From NCBI GenBank assembly GCA_001692895.1, contig KV748182.1, positions 3,290,341 to 3,354,340 on the forward strand: 64,000 bases of DNA, given 5' to 3'. Positions 10,900 to 21,151 of this stretch are shown piece after piece. Each line of letters begins with the position of its first letter. Position 1 is the stretch's first letter. Made by a program: the position numbers and the translations under genes. The notes beneath the pieces are model-generated. The model did no database searches. It had not been told where the DNA came from and worked only from the letters and a program-made list of their open reading frames with translations. The stretch comes from Cenococcum geophilum 1.58 (lineage: Eukaryota; Ascomycota; Dothideomycetes; Gloniales; Gloniaceae).

Positions 10900-12516
10900 A
10901 TGGAGGGTCCTACCTCGAGAGCCAGCCATAGCTCGAAAAACAGTTTTTCGGAACTACAACCCGGCGTTCCATTAATCGACATCTCGCGGACTCCTTCCCC
11001 CTATCCTCGATCCCGAAGCGCAGCACAATCGGAAGATGAGGATGATGACTTTGAGCCGGCATCTTCAATACGGCCACTGGTGTCCTCGGATATTGGGGGT
11101 GGAGGGAGCACATGGAAGAGGGTTTTTAGGAGTGGAGGACTTGGAAACTTCTTCTTTGGGACCTGGATGGGCTGGCAAATGTACGTGGGCTTATTGGTAT
11201 TCTGGGTGGGTGGGTGCGGGTTTGGTCTGCTCTTGATGAACAGGTTTATATTACAGAGTATGGCTTTCACGCTCTTCTCAGTTAGTTTAAGGCCGCTGCT
11301 AACCGTGGGCTTTTAGCTGGAGTGTATAAGTGCGCACTGAGCACCGCCTTCCCTCTTCGATTCCAGCGTTGACCATGACAGATTTCTGTACCCACTAGCC
11401 GCAACATACATACAACTTATAATCACTCACATACTTCTTCTTGGCTCCGCTAGTCTGACGCGAGGCATTGCCCGTCCTCTTCGCAGACTTGGATTCGGAG
11501 CGGCGGTCGCACCGTCCCTACCAGCCAGCCCACCTGGGGGATTCAGAGCAGCTGGCAAGAATCGAATACCTATACTGCAGTTTGGGAAATGGCTCTCTAA
11601 CGGCACTGGTGGAATTGCGGGAGGAGGCATATTCGAATTCGACAGCAAAGTTGCTCGACAAGTTCTGCCCTTGGCATTAGTTTATGTCGGAAAAGTTGTG
11701 CTGAGCAATCTCTCATTCGCGTAAGGCTGTCTCTAGGATTCTTGAACTGGGTTGGATCTTGCTAAAACTGAGGATCATAGATATGCTGTACTACCTATGT
11801 ATCAACTTGCGAGGATTGGCGTCGTTCCGTTGTCTCTGATCATATCGTCCTATCTCCAGAGGGAAAACCACTCCGTTTCTACACTTTCATCATCGCTTGT
11901 CGCAACCCTCAATCTTCTCCTTGCAAGCATTCGCCCAGGTGTCCGTGTCACCTGGGAGAGCATTGTCGCTGGCGTTTTCTCCTCTGTTTTCGTAGCACTA
12001 TACCCCATACTCCTCCTTCGAACCTACCGCACCTTGGTCTCCGGCCTTGTCCCACAGGGCGATGTCCTGACTGGTTACCCATCTACATCTAACGATGAGT
12101 CGGCCGGCAACCGCGAAGAGACGCGTGCCTACTGGCGAACTCTGCACTACACCTCGCTCCTATCTATCCTAATCTTGACTCCGATCCTGCTCGCGTCCGG
12201 CGAGGTTGGCAATATCTTCCACAACTGCTACTTCCTCGATGTGCCGTTCTTCTGGCTCCTGACGTGGTGCGGCGGCATCGGCAGCTGGGCCGTCTTCACA
12301 TCAGCCCTGCTACTCATCAAGGCCACGAGCCCGCTGACGGCTACCTTCTTGACTATCCCCCGTGGCGCATTCCAGCTTGTCATGCTGAGCCACTTCAAGA
12401 TGCCTGTGCACAGCTGGGTCGGGATTGCGCTGTGCTGGGTCTCGAGCGCGTGGTTCTTGCTTGCGCGAAGGGATGAGGGCAGGACGCTGGATCGGCTGAG
12501 GCTAGAGGGGCGGTAA
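10900..12516 (+). CDS. TPT/SLC35-family nucleotide-sugar (or related solute) transporter
   Basis: Three exons, 10900-11243, 11367-11720 and 11781-12516, give 477 residues. The ATG at 10900 is the first in frame; it opens a hydrophilic, Ser/Pro- and Asp/Glu-rich N-terminal tail of about 80 residues (cytosolic in this family). The rest is hydrophobic with about eight to ten membrane segments: GLLVFWVGGCGFGLLLM near the start, ITHILLLGSASL, LARIGVVPLSLIISSYL, the segment around TLNLLLASI, VAGVFSSVFVALYPILLL, SLLSILILTPILLASGEVG, and C-terminal segments such as GIGSWAVFTSALLLI, ending in WVGIALCWVSSAWFLL. The layout fits drug/metabolite transporters of the SLC35/TPT type, which usually exchange nucleotide sugars across Golgi or ER membranes. 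The substrate cannot be told from sequence. Intron 1 placement is less sure than intron 2, but all three exons join in phase and end at TAA. Confidence 0.82.
11244..11366 (+). other. Intron 1 of the transporter gene (predicted)
   Basis: Donor AACAG|GTTTAT and acceptor TTCCAG|CG, phase 2, with CTAAC (about 11299-11303) as a possible branch site. It was chosen because it joins MN to the downstream hydrophobic frame beginning RFLYPLAATYIQL without a frameshift and removes a stop at 11314-11316. An alternative donor nearby (A|GTATGG) would give the wrong phase with this acceptor. Confidence 0.6.
11721..11780 (+). other. Intron 2 of the transporter gene
   Basis: 60-bp intron, donor GC|GTAAGG and acceptor CATAG|ATAT, with GCTAAAAC as a branch-like sequence. 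It splits an Ala codon and restores a continuous hydrophobic frame (LSNLSFA then YAVLPMYQLARIG). Confidence 0.88.
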
Positions 12517-14947
12517 CGTTGGTTCTATTACCACCAGAAGTTTAGGAGAGGGTTTCGGGTTGCGGCTGACATAATAGGCTATACATGTGAGCATCAGAGT
12601 GGAGTTTGATGAGGCGTCGATGGTGTTTGCTGCTAATAATTATTGTGACTGTCGGACCGCTTTTTCGAGTTCATAAGCCATGTTTACTCAATTGTAATAT
12701 CTTCATGGTTCATATGGTCCATTCGGGTATAGATATGCAGCGTGCACAACTTTTGGTCACTTTCTCTTTTCTCAAATCTACTACGTGCAACTTACCATTC
12801 AGACGTTAATTCCTAACTAGTTTCTGACAGCTAAACTCTTCAGAGGTGCAGAGCTCTATAAAACACTTACAAATAAGTATAGCCATGAGAGACGTTCAGC
12901 ATATATCCGGGAAACGGTAGCCTATTACCATCAATCTATCGTTATACCAGCATAATACTTAGTACAAATAAACAACAGTGTCAATGGGACGCAGTACGCT
13001 CGAGTCGGAAAGGCTCCTTCGGTGTCTTGCTCCTAGGAGCTTAGAAAAACAGTTCCGAAGTGTCTGTACGTCTCTTTGGCCATCCAAGCCCAGATCCCAT
13101 CGATCCATTCTCTTCACATTAGACTGGTACCTGCTAAAATCCTTGGGTCATCCTGGGCCATAGGAAAGGACAAATACTGTTTTATGGAAGGCACGTAATA
13201 ATCCGAACAGTATTGCTGCGGCTACTTCATCTCTGCCTAATTTTTGCATTATTTGCTCCTGTTCAAGGAGCTGCTTAAAGGACGACACATTATCCGAAAT
13301 ATGTGTACCTTTATGTGAAGAATTCCTAACGACTGGCACAACAATTGCTTTTGTCAGCGACTCCCTGCTCCATGAGCATTTTAAGACTGCCCCAGGGTAG
13401 ATCCCCATCTTTCATTGGCGTCACCGCATTCGCATTCAGCCTTCACACACTACCGTCTCTACCAAATACAGTCAAGAAGCTCTTCACTTTCTACGATGAA
13501 TATACCTTGGAAAATGAATGCTGCAATTGCACTGCGAGTCTTCAGGCTTGCCGCGCAGCGGGGACAAGCGTGTAAACAGCAACGCGTATCACTGGACAGC
13601 AGCGGCCCATGAAGAGAAAATCCATACGGAACAAGAAGCCGGTTCCGCTTCTCCAGACCTTGAGGTTGATCGTTGCACAATATCTAGATATCTAATTGAT
13701 GCGCTTCAGCAGCTTGAAGGAGTGATGTCCTGCACCATCTGAGTAGCCACAGAGATAAGCTTCGTCAAAATTACTTGATAAAGGCCTCCATTGCTAATCT
13801 TCTCCGCCTATGACCAGCACCAATACTTGCCCGGAGTGAGTTGTAAGTTCGTGGAGAGAGACCACCTCCTTGATACTTGTCTTATTCTCTTGAGTTCTTA
13901 TTCTTGGAGGGTGAGCGGCCACGTTTTTTGAGAGCGCAGAAGTACCACTCAGTCTTACTCAGTCTTCGCCTTCGTCTACGTTTGACCCTGAAATGATGTA
14001 GCTTTAGATAGACTTATTAGTCTAGCTTATATAACACGCAAATAAATAATAAAGGCTATTCGGGTTAAATCTCAAGTCCGTACTCGCATTACTTGGCGAA
14101 TTATGTTAATACTTGGACTACTGGCGAGCTTAGTATCGGATACATCGAGGGCCGCTCACGGATCGTTCCCCATCGAATTAAACCTGGCGCTCCCTTTGTC
14201 GGGAAATACACTGTTCAGTTCAAGGCCTACAATGAATCTATGCAAATAGGACTCACATTGCTGGCCTTAAATAACGTTTTGCTCCGCCACTTGCCATAGC
14301 ATTCTAGGTCGACGTATATGCTCGGCAGAGGGAAAAGGGGATCCGAACTCCGTCCCGGCTCACACAGTAATGCACGCTCTTAACTTTCCTAGCGTAGAAT
14401 GTATAAACTTCTTCTAGATAATAGGTTTAGCAAGAATGAACGTGCGTGGTGTCAGCCTAGTCTTAGGCCTACATAAGATACGAAGGTGCGGCGGTCAACG
14501 GACAAGGATCAAGGATCAGCATGCTGCACACCCCGAACTTCCCCACCGCCATTTCTGACATGATATATCTATTCAGGCCGAAAGGTCACGAGCGCTCCAC
14601 GCCTTGGTAGTTTAAATCTGGTAAGCAAAGGTCCGTAAATCGTAAGCCACTGTGGAAGGAGAGTCTTTCAGTTTCGTGTTCCGAAAATAGGAACTCCTTA
14701 CGTGGTAGGAAGCTTACGCAACACGAAAAGGTATACCACCGATCGTATCACAAAACGACAAGGCTGAAGCTGAATTGAAAAGCTGAGCGAGGTTCTAGAA
14801 AAATGCTGTCACTACACAGAAGATTTTGTCATACTCAATCTGGAAGGTTGAAAATAGAAGTTGTCGTCAGACCGTGCGCACCGCTACGTCGTGCACGGAT
14901 CTCCCTTACTAAACAGTGTATTTTCAAATGAGGCTATTACCTCAGAA
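12517..14947. other. Intergenic, no supportable gene
   Basis: Sequence of intermediate GC with only short open frames (up to 86 codons) on both strands and no recognisable motif. The last stretch approaches the compositional boundary at about 15,040. Confidence 0.55.
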
Positions 14948-15020
14948 GCTCAGACTAAGAAATCGATTGCGCTGGCGCGCTAATCTCCTTCGGATATTTG
15001 ATCGATTTCTTGGTCTGAGG
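14948..15020. repeat. Inverted repeat with 20-bp arms
   Basis: Arm 14948-14967 (GCTCAGACTAAGAAATCGAT) pairs with 15001-15020, whose reverse complement is CCTCAGACCAAGAAATCGAT (18 of 20 match). Spacer 33 bp. It lies immediately before the switch to AT-rich repeat sequence. Confidence 0.6.
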
Positions 15021-15023
15021 CAC

Positions 15024-15439
15024 TTTGGCGAGATTTGTATGGAAACAGAAGCTTTTTTAGTAAGGAATACTCACAAACCCCAACAAAATTAATCAACATC
15101 CCCACAACATATTTTAAGGTAAAAATTATATTAAATTACTCAGGAGATTAAGCTCTATAGATTATAAGATTTTAGGCTTTTTATATTTTTATATAGGCCC
15201 GTACGGGCCTATATAAAAAGTGCTTATACTTTTAATAACAGGAATTTCAACTTTAAAGAAATTAATCTTAGATTTGGGAGGGGATAATACAATTTAAAGC
15301 ACTTTAATATATAAAGTAGCCCCCTAAAATTTATATATTAACTTTTAGAGACTTTATTTTATTATATTGTGGAGGAAATCCCCTTATAAAATTGCTAAAA
15401 CTAAGATTTTTACTTATGCTTTTAACAAAACTCGCCAAA
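15024..15439. mobile_element. AT-rich MITE-like element
   Basis: 416 bp bounded by a 15-bp inverted repeat: TTTGGCGAGATTTGT at 15024-15038 and the reverse complement TTTGGCGAGTTTTGT at 15425-15439 (14 of 15). The interior is very AT-rich and contains a 24-bp palindrome at about 15195-15219. No coding capacity and no obvious target-site duplication, so this is tentative. Confidence 0.4.
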
Positions 15440-15649
15440 CGCTCTTACGTGATTTTGGTGGATGTTAGTCAACTTATTAACGGGCCGAAGGAACATCCGC
15501 TCCAATCAAATTCACGTCTGAGCTCGCTGAGGTAAATGAGGCTACTCAACGTATACGAATTTCTATACAGACGTTGAGCCAGTAGATCCATATTTAAAGT
15601 TCGCGCTTTCATTCTATGTAAATCTCAGAATTATCAAACTTCTTAGGAG
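15440..15649. other. Short unassigned segment
   Basis: About 200 bp with better GC than its surroundings, between the MITE-like element and the transposase relic. It may contain the eroded end of that transposon, but I cannot identify a terminal inverted repeat. Confidence 0.4.
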
Positions 15650-17139
15650 GCCTCCTTTAACGCTCAGGGCGCCCACTTAATAATTTTACCACTCCCTCTT
15701 CTATAGTACGAGTAGCCTTAATAGAAGGCTCGTTAGGAACGTCAAATATAACATAGTTACTGCCCTTCCTCTGCCGTGCAGCCTTTAAGTCTATTTAGAG
15801 CTATTTTTCCTCTTGCTTAGCCTTATATGCCTCCTAAACTTAACGCTTTCTTTCCTACTCCGCGTTCTCCCTAAGAATCTTATTATCCTATCTAATTTTC
15901 TTATTTATTTCCCTCTGTCTCTCCTTCTCTTCCTTTACTAGTTACCTCTAGATCTTCTCCTTTGCTTTAGCGGCGATATTATATGCTAAAGCATCTTCTT
16001 TTTCTTTATGTATCTCCCTTACCGCTTCTACCTTTAAAGGAGACTAGAACTAAGCTTTTCCTTTACTTATAGACTGTAATTATTAAAATATAGGCTTCTG
16101 CCGCTTCTCCTTGTTCTGCTCTATCTTAAGAGACTCTTATAACCCCTTAATCTTATTCTTAAGAAGGGCCTTCGTGGTATAGAGCTCCTATATATCTTCT
16201 ACTAATTCCTTTACCTTAGTATTATAGAAGTCTATTACTACCTTCCTTAGCTAATTTTCTATACGCCGCCAGTATCCAGTAGATAGAATTAACCTTATAG
16301 ATTTACTAGATAATAGCTACTTGGTCTTTAGGGTACTAAATAGCTTTAAAACTACGCTGGGATCCTATGGGTAAATGTTGGTTTTTCTCTATTTATTGGT
16401 TATATTTTTAGGTAATATAGCCTTCTTATTTGCAGCCTAGAATATACGGAAGAAGTCTCTCTTTATAAAGCGCATAAAACCTTATAATTTTATAAGAAAG
16501 TCGGCGAGTTTTTAAAAATTATTACGGGACTACCGTTCTATGCGCTACGCCGTACGCGTAGCTAGCGTTATAGGATTCCTTCCTTCGTTTTCTTTCTTTA
16601 TTTAGTATTATTTAGCAGATAGTTTATCTGCCCCGATATACCTATATAGATTTAGCCGCGGCTACATTCCTATTAAGCTCTTTAGCAATCCTCTTAAGTC
16701 TTTACGACAGCTATATATAGCTATTAATTCTTCAAATCTAATGCCTGTTTATCTAGCGTTCGTATATAATATATTGTCATCGTGACAAAAATAGTATATT
16801 AAGAGTGGTAAAAAGATAGATATATTAAGGGGCTATAATCTATGCGTTAAATAAGGTGGAAAAATACATAGTAGTATACGGGAATGGTGGTAGTAGTTAA
16901 TAAACTTTATATTAATATAAGAACCGTACCCATTAATAATTAAAAGTTAGTGGTCCTTTCTAGGGGTAATATCCTTTACCTTTAGCTTTACATATCGAGT
17001 AAATATCTTTATTAGCCGTAAATAAGCTAGCTCGTTACTTATCTAGTTGTTTAGTAATATAGCAAATAAGCAATTAGTATGTTCTTATAGGTTATAGTCG
17101 TTAATATATATTTATCTTATATGCCTTTAAAAAGAGCCT
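15650..17139 (-). pseudogene. pogo/Fot1-type (DDE_1) transposase relic, C-terminal part
   Basis: Minus-strand relic full of stops. Reading TAG/TAA as decayed Trp/Gln gives, in order: a DDE core with LLIINGYGSHI-like and ILLCIFPPY segments (about 16,850-16,960, matching the family pattern GHGSH and LPPHSTH); a patch LPKNITNK followed by TNIYP and DPSVVLKL (about 16,330-16,430, matching the end-of-core motif in which a GI.PF/PW.P VVL stretch is usual); a long Lys/Glu-rich coiled tail; and an end with ARQRKGSNYVIFDVP (about 15,730-15,785). Its N-terminal half lies at 29687-30300; the two were separated by the insertion of everything between 17140 and 29681 (TSD AGCCT). The stretch 16,550-16,790 does not follow the family pattern and may be another small insertion. 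Confidence 0.75.
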
Positions 17140-17376
17140 TATTACGGACCTTATATTAATAGTAGTACAACAAGAAGAGATATAAATAGGTTAGTTAAGA
17201 TAGTACAGGAGGCGCTAAAATTAATTAAGCTATAGGATAAGGGGTAGCTAAGTTATAAGGCTAGTTACGTTATAAGTTTAGAATGTAGAAATATAGGAAT
17301 ATAGGAATATAACGTATTGACATACTAACGTACTAACGTATTTAGTATATTTCTTAGGCGCAGTATTATATATTTA
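17140..17376 (+). repeat. Solo LTR, left part (Gypsy-related), split by the MULE
   Basis: Begins TATTACGGAC like the Gypsy LTRs elsewhere in this window but is clearly diverged from them. It continues after the MULE at 29525-29681, total about 394 bp. The direct repeat AGCCT at 17135-17139 and 29682-29686 is its target-site duplication. No internal retrotransposon sequence of its own is left, so it is a solo LTR formed by LTR-LTR recombination. Confidence 0.8.
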
Positions 17377-17511
17377 GGGAAATGGTAAAGGGACACCCCC
17401 TAATTAATATGCGGACACCCCCTAATTGATATACGGACACCCCCCACTAATTAAGTTTAGTTCCTTCCTGATTAAGTTAGAATATCACGTGGGTTTAAGT
17501 TGTTTGCATCT
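17377..17511 (+). repeat. MULE left terminal inverted repeat
   Basis: Begins GGGAAATGGTAAAGGGACAC, has three GGACACCCCC units, then a unique part ending TTTGCATCT. It pairs with 29382-29516; differences are mostly RIP-type transitions. Confidence 0.9.
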
Positions 17512-17860
17512 GTATTGCGAAAATTAAATTGTTAAAATATAACTTTTATGACTGTAGTACCTTAATTAAGTCTTAATTTTAACTATAGTATAACTAATAG
17601 AGTTTAAATTAAAGTTAGAATGTACTAAGGGAGCCCTTAGCAAAGTTTTTATAAAAGGGCAGAGCTCCTAGGCCTCTAAAAGCCTGCTAAATATCACCGC
17701 CAATATCGGGCGAGGCACCTCCAATAGTATCTTAAGTTCTACCATTATTTACACTACCTGTAACCCCCCATACCTACCCCCGAGTTAATTAATTGGATTA
17801 CGTAGTCTCCTATAAGGCGCCGCGCAAACTTATTTGGGTGCTGCTACCTCTGCTTAATGT

Positions 17861-17906
17861 CTACGAACTGCCTTTGCGAGCACGCCCGCGCCCACGCCCA
17901 CGCCCA

Positions 17907-17940
<34 letters not shown>

Positions 17941-19785
17941 TACGCCCACGCGTAGTATACTCGTTGTTCTGTTTAAATGCTAATGGCTCGTAACGGGTCG
18001 ATGTATTAACGCGAATAAAGCCAGCTGGGTGACCGCGGCGGCGCTTAACAGTTAGAGGCTGTTGGATAAGAAGTAGAGGATTAATAGGTGGGCCGGGAGG
18101 TAGATTTAACTGAGGACGATTAAACCACTAGTGTATATCAATTTTGGTAAGCTGAATCTTTAGCACTAAGGTAGCGCTTCGGTGCAGCTACCGGTAGATT
18201 ATGTGGCAGTAGGGGAGGCCGTATACCGCAGTCTATACGCCGCTGCAAATTGGCTGGTAATTAGGAGACTTTGTAAGCTTTAGTTGGGCCTTAAGGTAAC
18301 GGAGGCACTAAGGCGTTACTTTGATAGGATATTATTAAACTCCGGCTCGCGAACGTTATACGGTGGGCTGTCTTAGTAGTAAGCTAGGGTTACTCTATGC
18401 TTGTTTACGTCGTTTTTAATAAAGTTCCTAATATTTAAGATAATGTTAAATAGATCGCCGGTGGAAACTTAAAGGAATAGCTTTAATTTGGCGTGCGCGC
18501 CCTTAAGTTATAATGTAATACTAAGTGCTTTTAGTTAGCCGGTGGTCTAGATACCCTATATAGTACCACTTTTTAACTTACCGATTTCCGAAATGTATAA
18601 ACAGATCCGTGTAGCAGGTGGCGAACTCTCTCCTATATGGCCACTACTTATTTTTAAAGTAGTTAATGAGTTATTTCTGATTATTATAGTCCTCTATAAG
18701 CTGGTCCTAGGCTATAGTGAATTTCTCTAATATATTTTGGCTGTAGTAATCTACCTAGCGCTTTATAAAGTTATCGCGATGCTCTTGAATCCCTTCCTTC
18801 TCCTTATTAGATAAGTCTCCTTATATTACCCAGTTACTTTATATATGCGTAAGGACGTTCTTAGCAATGTGCTATAGGCAGAGGAGCTGAGGGACCCTAG
18901 GGAAGTACTTACGCAGTGTATTTTTGAGCGCCTGTTCCTTATCCGTAATTATGACTTTGGGCTTTAAACTATAACGGTGGTAGAGGAGATAAAGTTGTTA
19001 AATTGCGAAGCCGTAATTAACCTCCGTTTTGCCCAGTAGAAAGTAGTAAGCAAGCTTAAAGGTCTGCTTAGTATTACTAACCCCTACTATATGTAGGAAG
19101 GGCATCTTAAACTTGTTCGTTTTGTAGGTATAGTTAAGTAGTAAAATGTTAGGATTCTTTTAGAAGAACTTAATTAATTTTAGATGAGTAAAGAATAAGT
19201 ACTTAACGCGATTGCTATCGTCCTCCTTATGCGCGAAGTAGTATTTTGATTTAGGGTTATCGCCACCATAGTTACTAAGAGCTTTAATTAACGCTTGAAT
19301 AGAGGTAAGGCCTCTAAGAGCTCTTTTCTTGTGCACCTTCCGTTCGTTATAGATATCCTAAATGCTTATTGTAATATCCTTCTTTAGCAGATTTGTAAGT
19401 ATTTTACCAGCCCTAATACTACTGCTCGATATATTAGCAATCGTTTTGTTTATATTATAAGTACGCTAACGGTGTTGCGGTAGAGCAATTGGATTAACAG
19501 CTGCTGCGTGATTATAAGCAGGATCTTTAACTTCTAAGCCCCAGCCAATTGGTGTACGCGTTAGTGTAGCTTTAAAGGGACATTCTGTTATGCGAGAGCC
19601 AGTAAAGCGCGTTCTGGAGGTGTCGGCATAGGTGCGGCCTTTGGTACACCAAAGCCATATCTTTCGCACAGTCGGTGGTGTCTACTTGTCAGTTTTAGAT
19701 CGGAAAGTCGCAACTGTATAGCCTTGGCCTTTTATAAACTTATTAATATCGTTAATTACAAGCTCCGGAAAGTCGTATACCTTCT
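17861..19785 (-). pseudogene. MULE transposase relic
   Basis: Minus strand, about 640 codons with RIP stops. From the N-terminus: a FAR1/WRKY-like zinc-binding region (about 19466-19680) with CTKGRTY, SRITECPFKA and DPAYNHAAA, as in fungal MULE transposases; then the DDE core with PNILLLDYTYKTNKFKMPFL (first Asp, about 19,105-19,165), VIITDKEQALKNTL (second Asp, about 18,905-18,950) and LCL*HIAKN (about 18,855-18,885), where the stop replaces the Trp of the usual CxWH motif; and a low-complexity Arg-Gly tail coded by the 6-bp minisatellite at 17881-17952. The gene is dead. The N-terminal limit is set just inside the LTR element that inserted upstream of it. Confidence 0.85.
17881..17952. repeat. 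6-bp minisatellite (CCCRCG)n
   Basis: About twelve units alternating CGCCCA and CGCCCG. On the minus strand it codes the Arg-Gly repeats at the end of the MULE transposase. The plus-strand open frame with Arg-Pro repeats across it is an artefact of the repeat. Confidence 0.88.
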
Positions 19786-19813
19786 AGGGGGGTGGGTTAA
19801 AAGCTATGGTAGA

Positions 19814-20007
19814 TGTAAGCTTTGCAGTGTATGGGAATTAAACAAGCAACTTGATTGTAAATCTATGGAAATCAAGTGGTATAAATATATAAAAGTAGAC
19901 CCCTAACTCCGGAGCCTATGACTTATATCAAACGTATCCAAGACATATGAGGGTAGTACTAACGCAGGTGAAATAGGGTAATATATAAGGTCCGGTAGTC
20001 GGTTACA
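19814..20007 (-). repeat. LTR of the TRIM/LARD-like element (left)
   Basis: 194 bp; 90% or more identical by eye to 29124-29317, most differences being C/T or G/A transitions. Confidence 0.9.
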
Positions 20008-20159
20008 CATCCCCCTAGATTTGACGGTGTAGTTAAAGCTATAGAAAGAAAAATAAAGGTAGAAACTGTATTAAATAGGAGTAAAAAAAGAAGGGTCGTT
20101 TTAGAATATATCTCCTTAGCTTTATATCTCTAGATATAGAGCTATATTTAAAGAGATAT

Positions 20160-20276
20160 CCTCCTTAGCCTCTTAGGAGACTATGTTTAAAGATATGTCC
20201 TCTCTAGCCTCTTAAGAGACTATATTCAAAAAGGTATCCTTCCTAGCCTCTTAGGAGACTGTATTTAAAGAGGTAT
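20160..20276. repeat. 39-bp tandem repeat, three units
   Basis: Three consecutive 39-bp units, each containing CTAGCCTCTTAGGAGACT or a one-base variant, with a more decayed unit before them. They lie inside the TRIM/LARD-like element. Confidence 0.8.
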
Positions 20277-20689
20277 AGTAATTTAATCTGCATTTGAGGT
20301 AGTCATTTAATCTGTAATTAAGGTAGATCTTAAGGTAGTTACTTGGTAACTCTAGTAACGTTAAGACGTTAAATTTGGTAACGTTATGGTCGTCGTAACT
20401 GGTGCCGATAAGGCTGGTGCTAATATAGGCTAGCGTTTCGGAAGGGCGTCTATAGCGTAATAGCTGCAACTGGTTATAGTGTTAGTGTCTCTATAGGAGG
20501 CCTTAATTTGATTTGGTAATAGGCCTATATTAAGGCTCTGGTGTTCGCTAGCTGGTCGTTTAAACGGTTGTCTAGTTTTAGCGACAGTTCTCTAGCTGCC
20601 GTTGGTCTAGTGCCTTCCTTATATCTACCCAGTATCTTTGTCTCTTACTATTAGTATATCTAAGCTAGCTTCTACTCTAGCTCCGTGCT

Positions 20690-21111
20690 TATTACGGACG
20701 CTTTAAATACAATGTTATAACTACTTGGAGAAGAGTTGGAAGAAGCTAGTTAGTTAATATAGGCACGGTCCAGGATGGAACCCGTGGAACCATATGACGA
20801 GGAATGGTAAGTGAGTCATATAATGTTATACGCAGTATACGCAGTGTACGCGGTGTACGCCCACGTATAATATGTATAATACGTATATTACGTACAAGGA
20901 GGATTTTATAGGAGTACGGTTGTGTATTTAAGGACCCTTGGTCCCTACCTAGATAGTTCCTTCCTTATAGTGATTCTTAGAATATAATTAGAGTTAATCT
21001 GTTGGGTAACTACTCCACTAGTTGTTATTACGTTGTTAACTTACTTATAATACCTATATACCTAGCCCATTAATAAGTCTACTATAGTTCCTGCTATAAG
21101 GCTCCGTTATA
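20690..21111 (+). repeat. Gypsy-1 5' LTR
   Basis: 422 bp, the least mutated LTR of this family in the window (keeps TGG and CA sites that are TAG/TA in other copies). It contains short GTATACGCA-type repeats at about 20828-20865. Confidence 0.92.
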
Positions 21112-21151
21112 TAATTACTACCACGGTTATAGTTTTAATAAGTTAAATAAC

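Noticed and set aside
11001-11270. 89-codon minus-strand open frame
   Set aside because: Shadow of the first exon of the transporter gene.
12517-15023. Several 60-86-codon frames between the transporter and the AT-rich block
   Set aside because: No recognisable motif, overlapping on both strands, and no promoter or splice evidence.
17793-17993. Plus-strand frame with Arg-Pro repeats
   Set aside because: Product of the 6-bp minisatellite; the real coding sense there is the minus-strand Arg-Gly tail of the MULE transposase.
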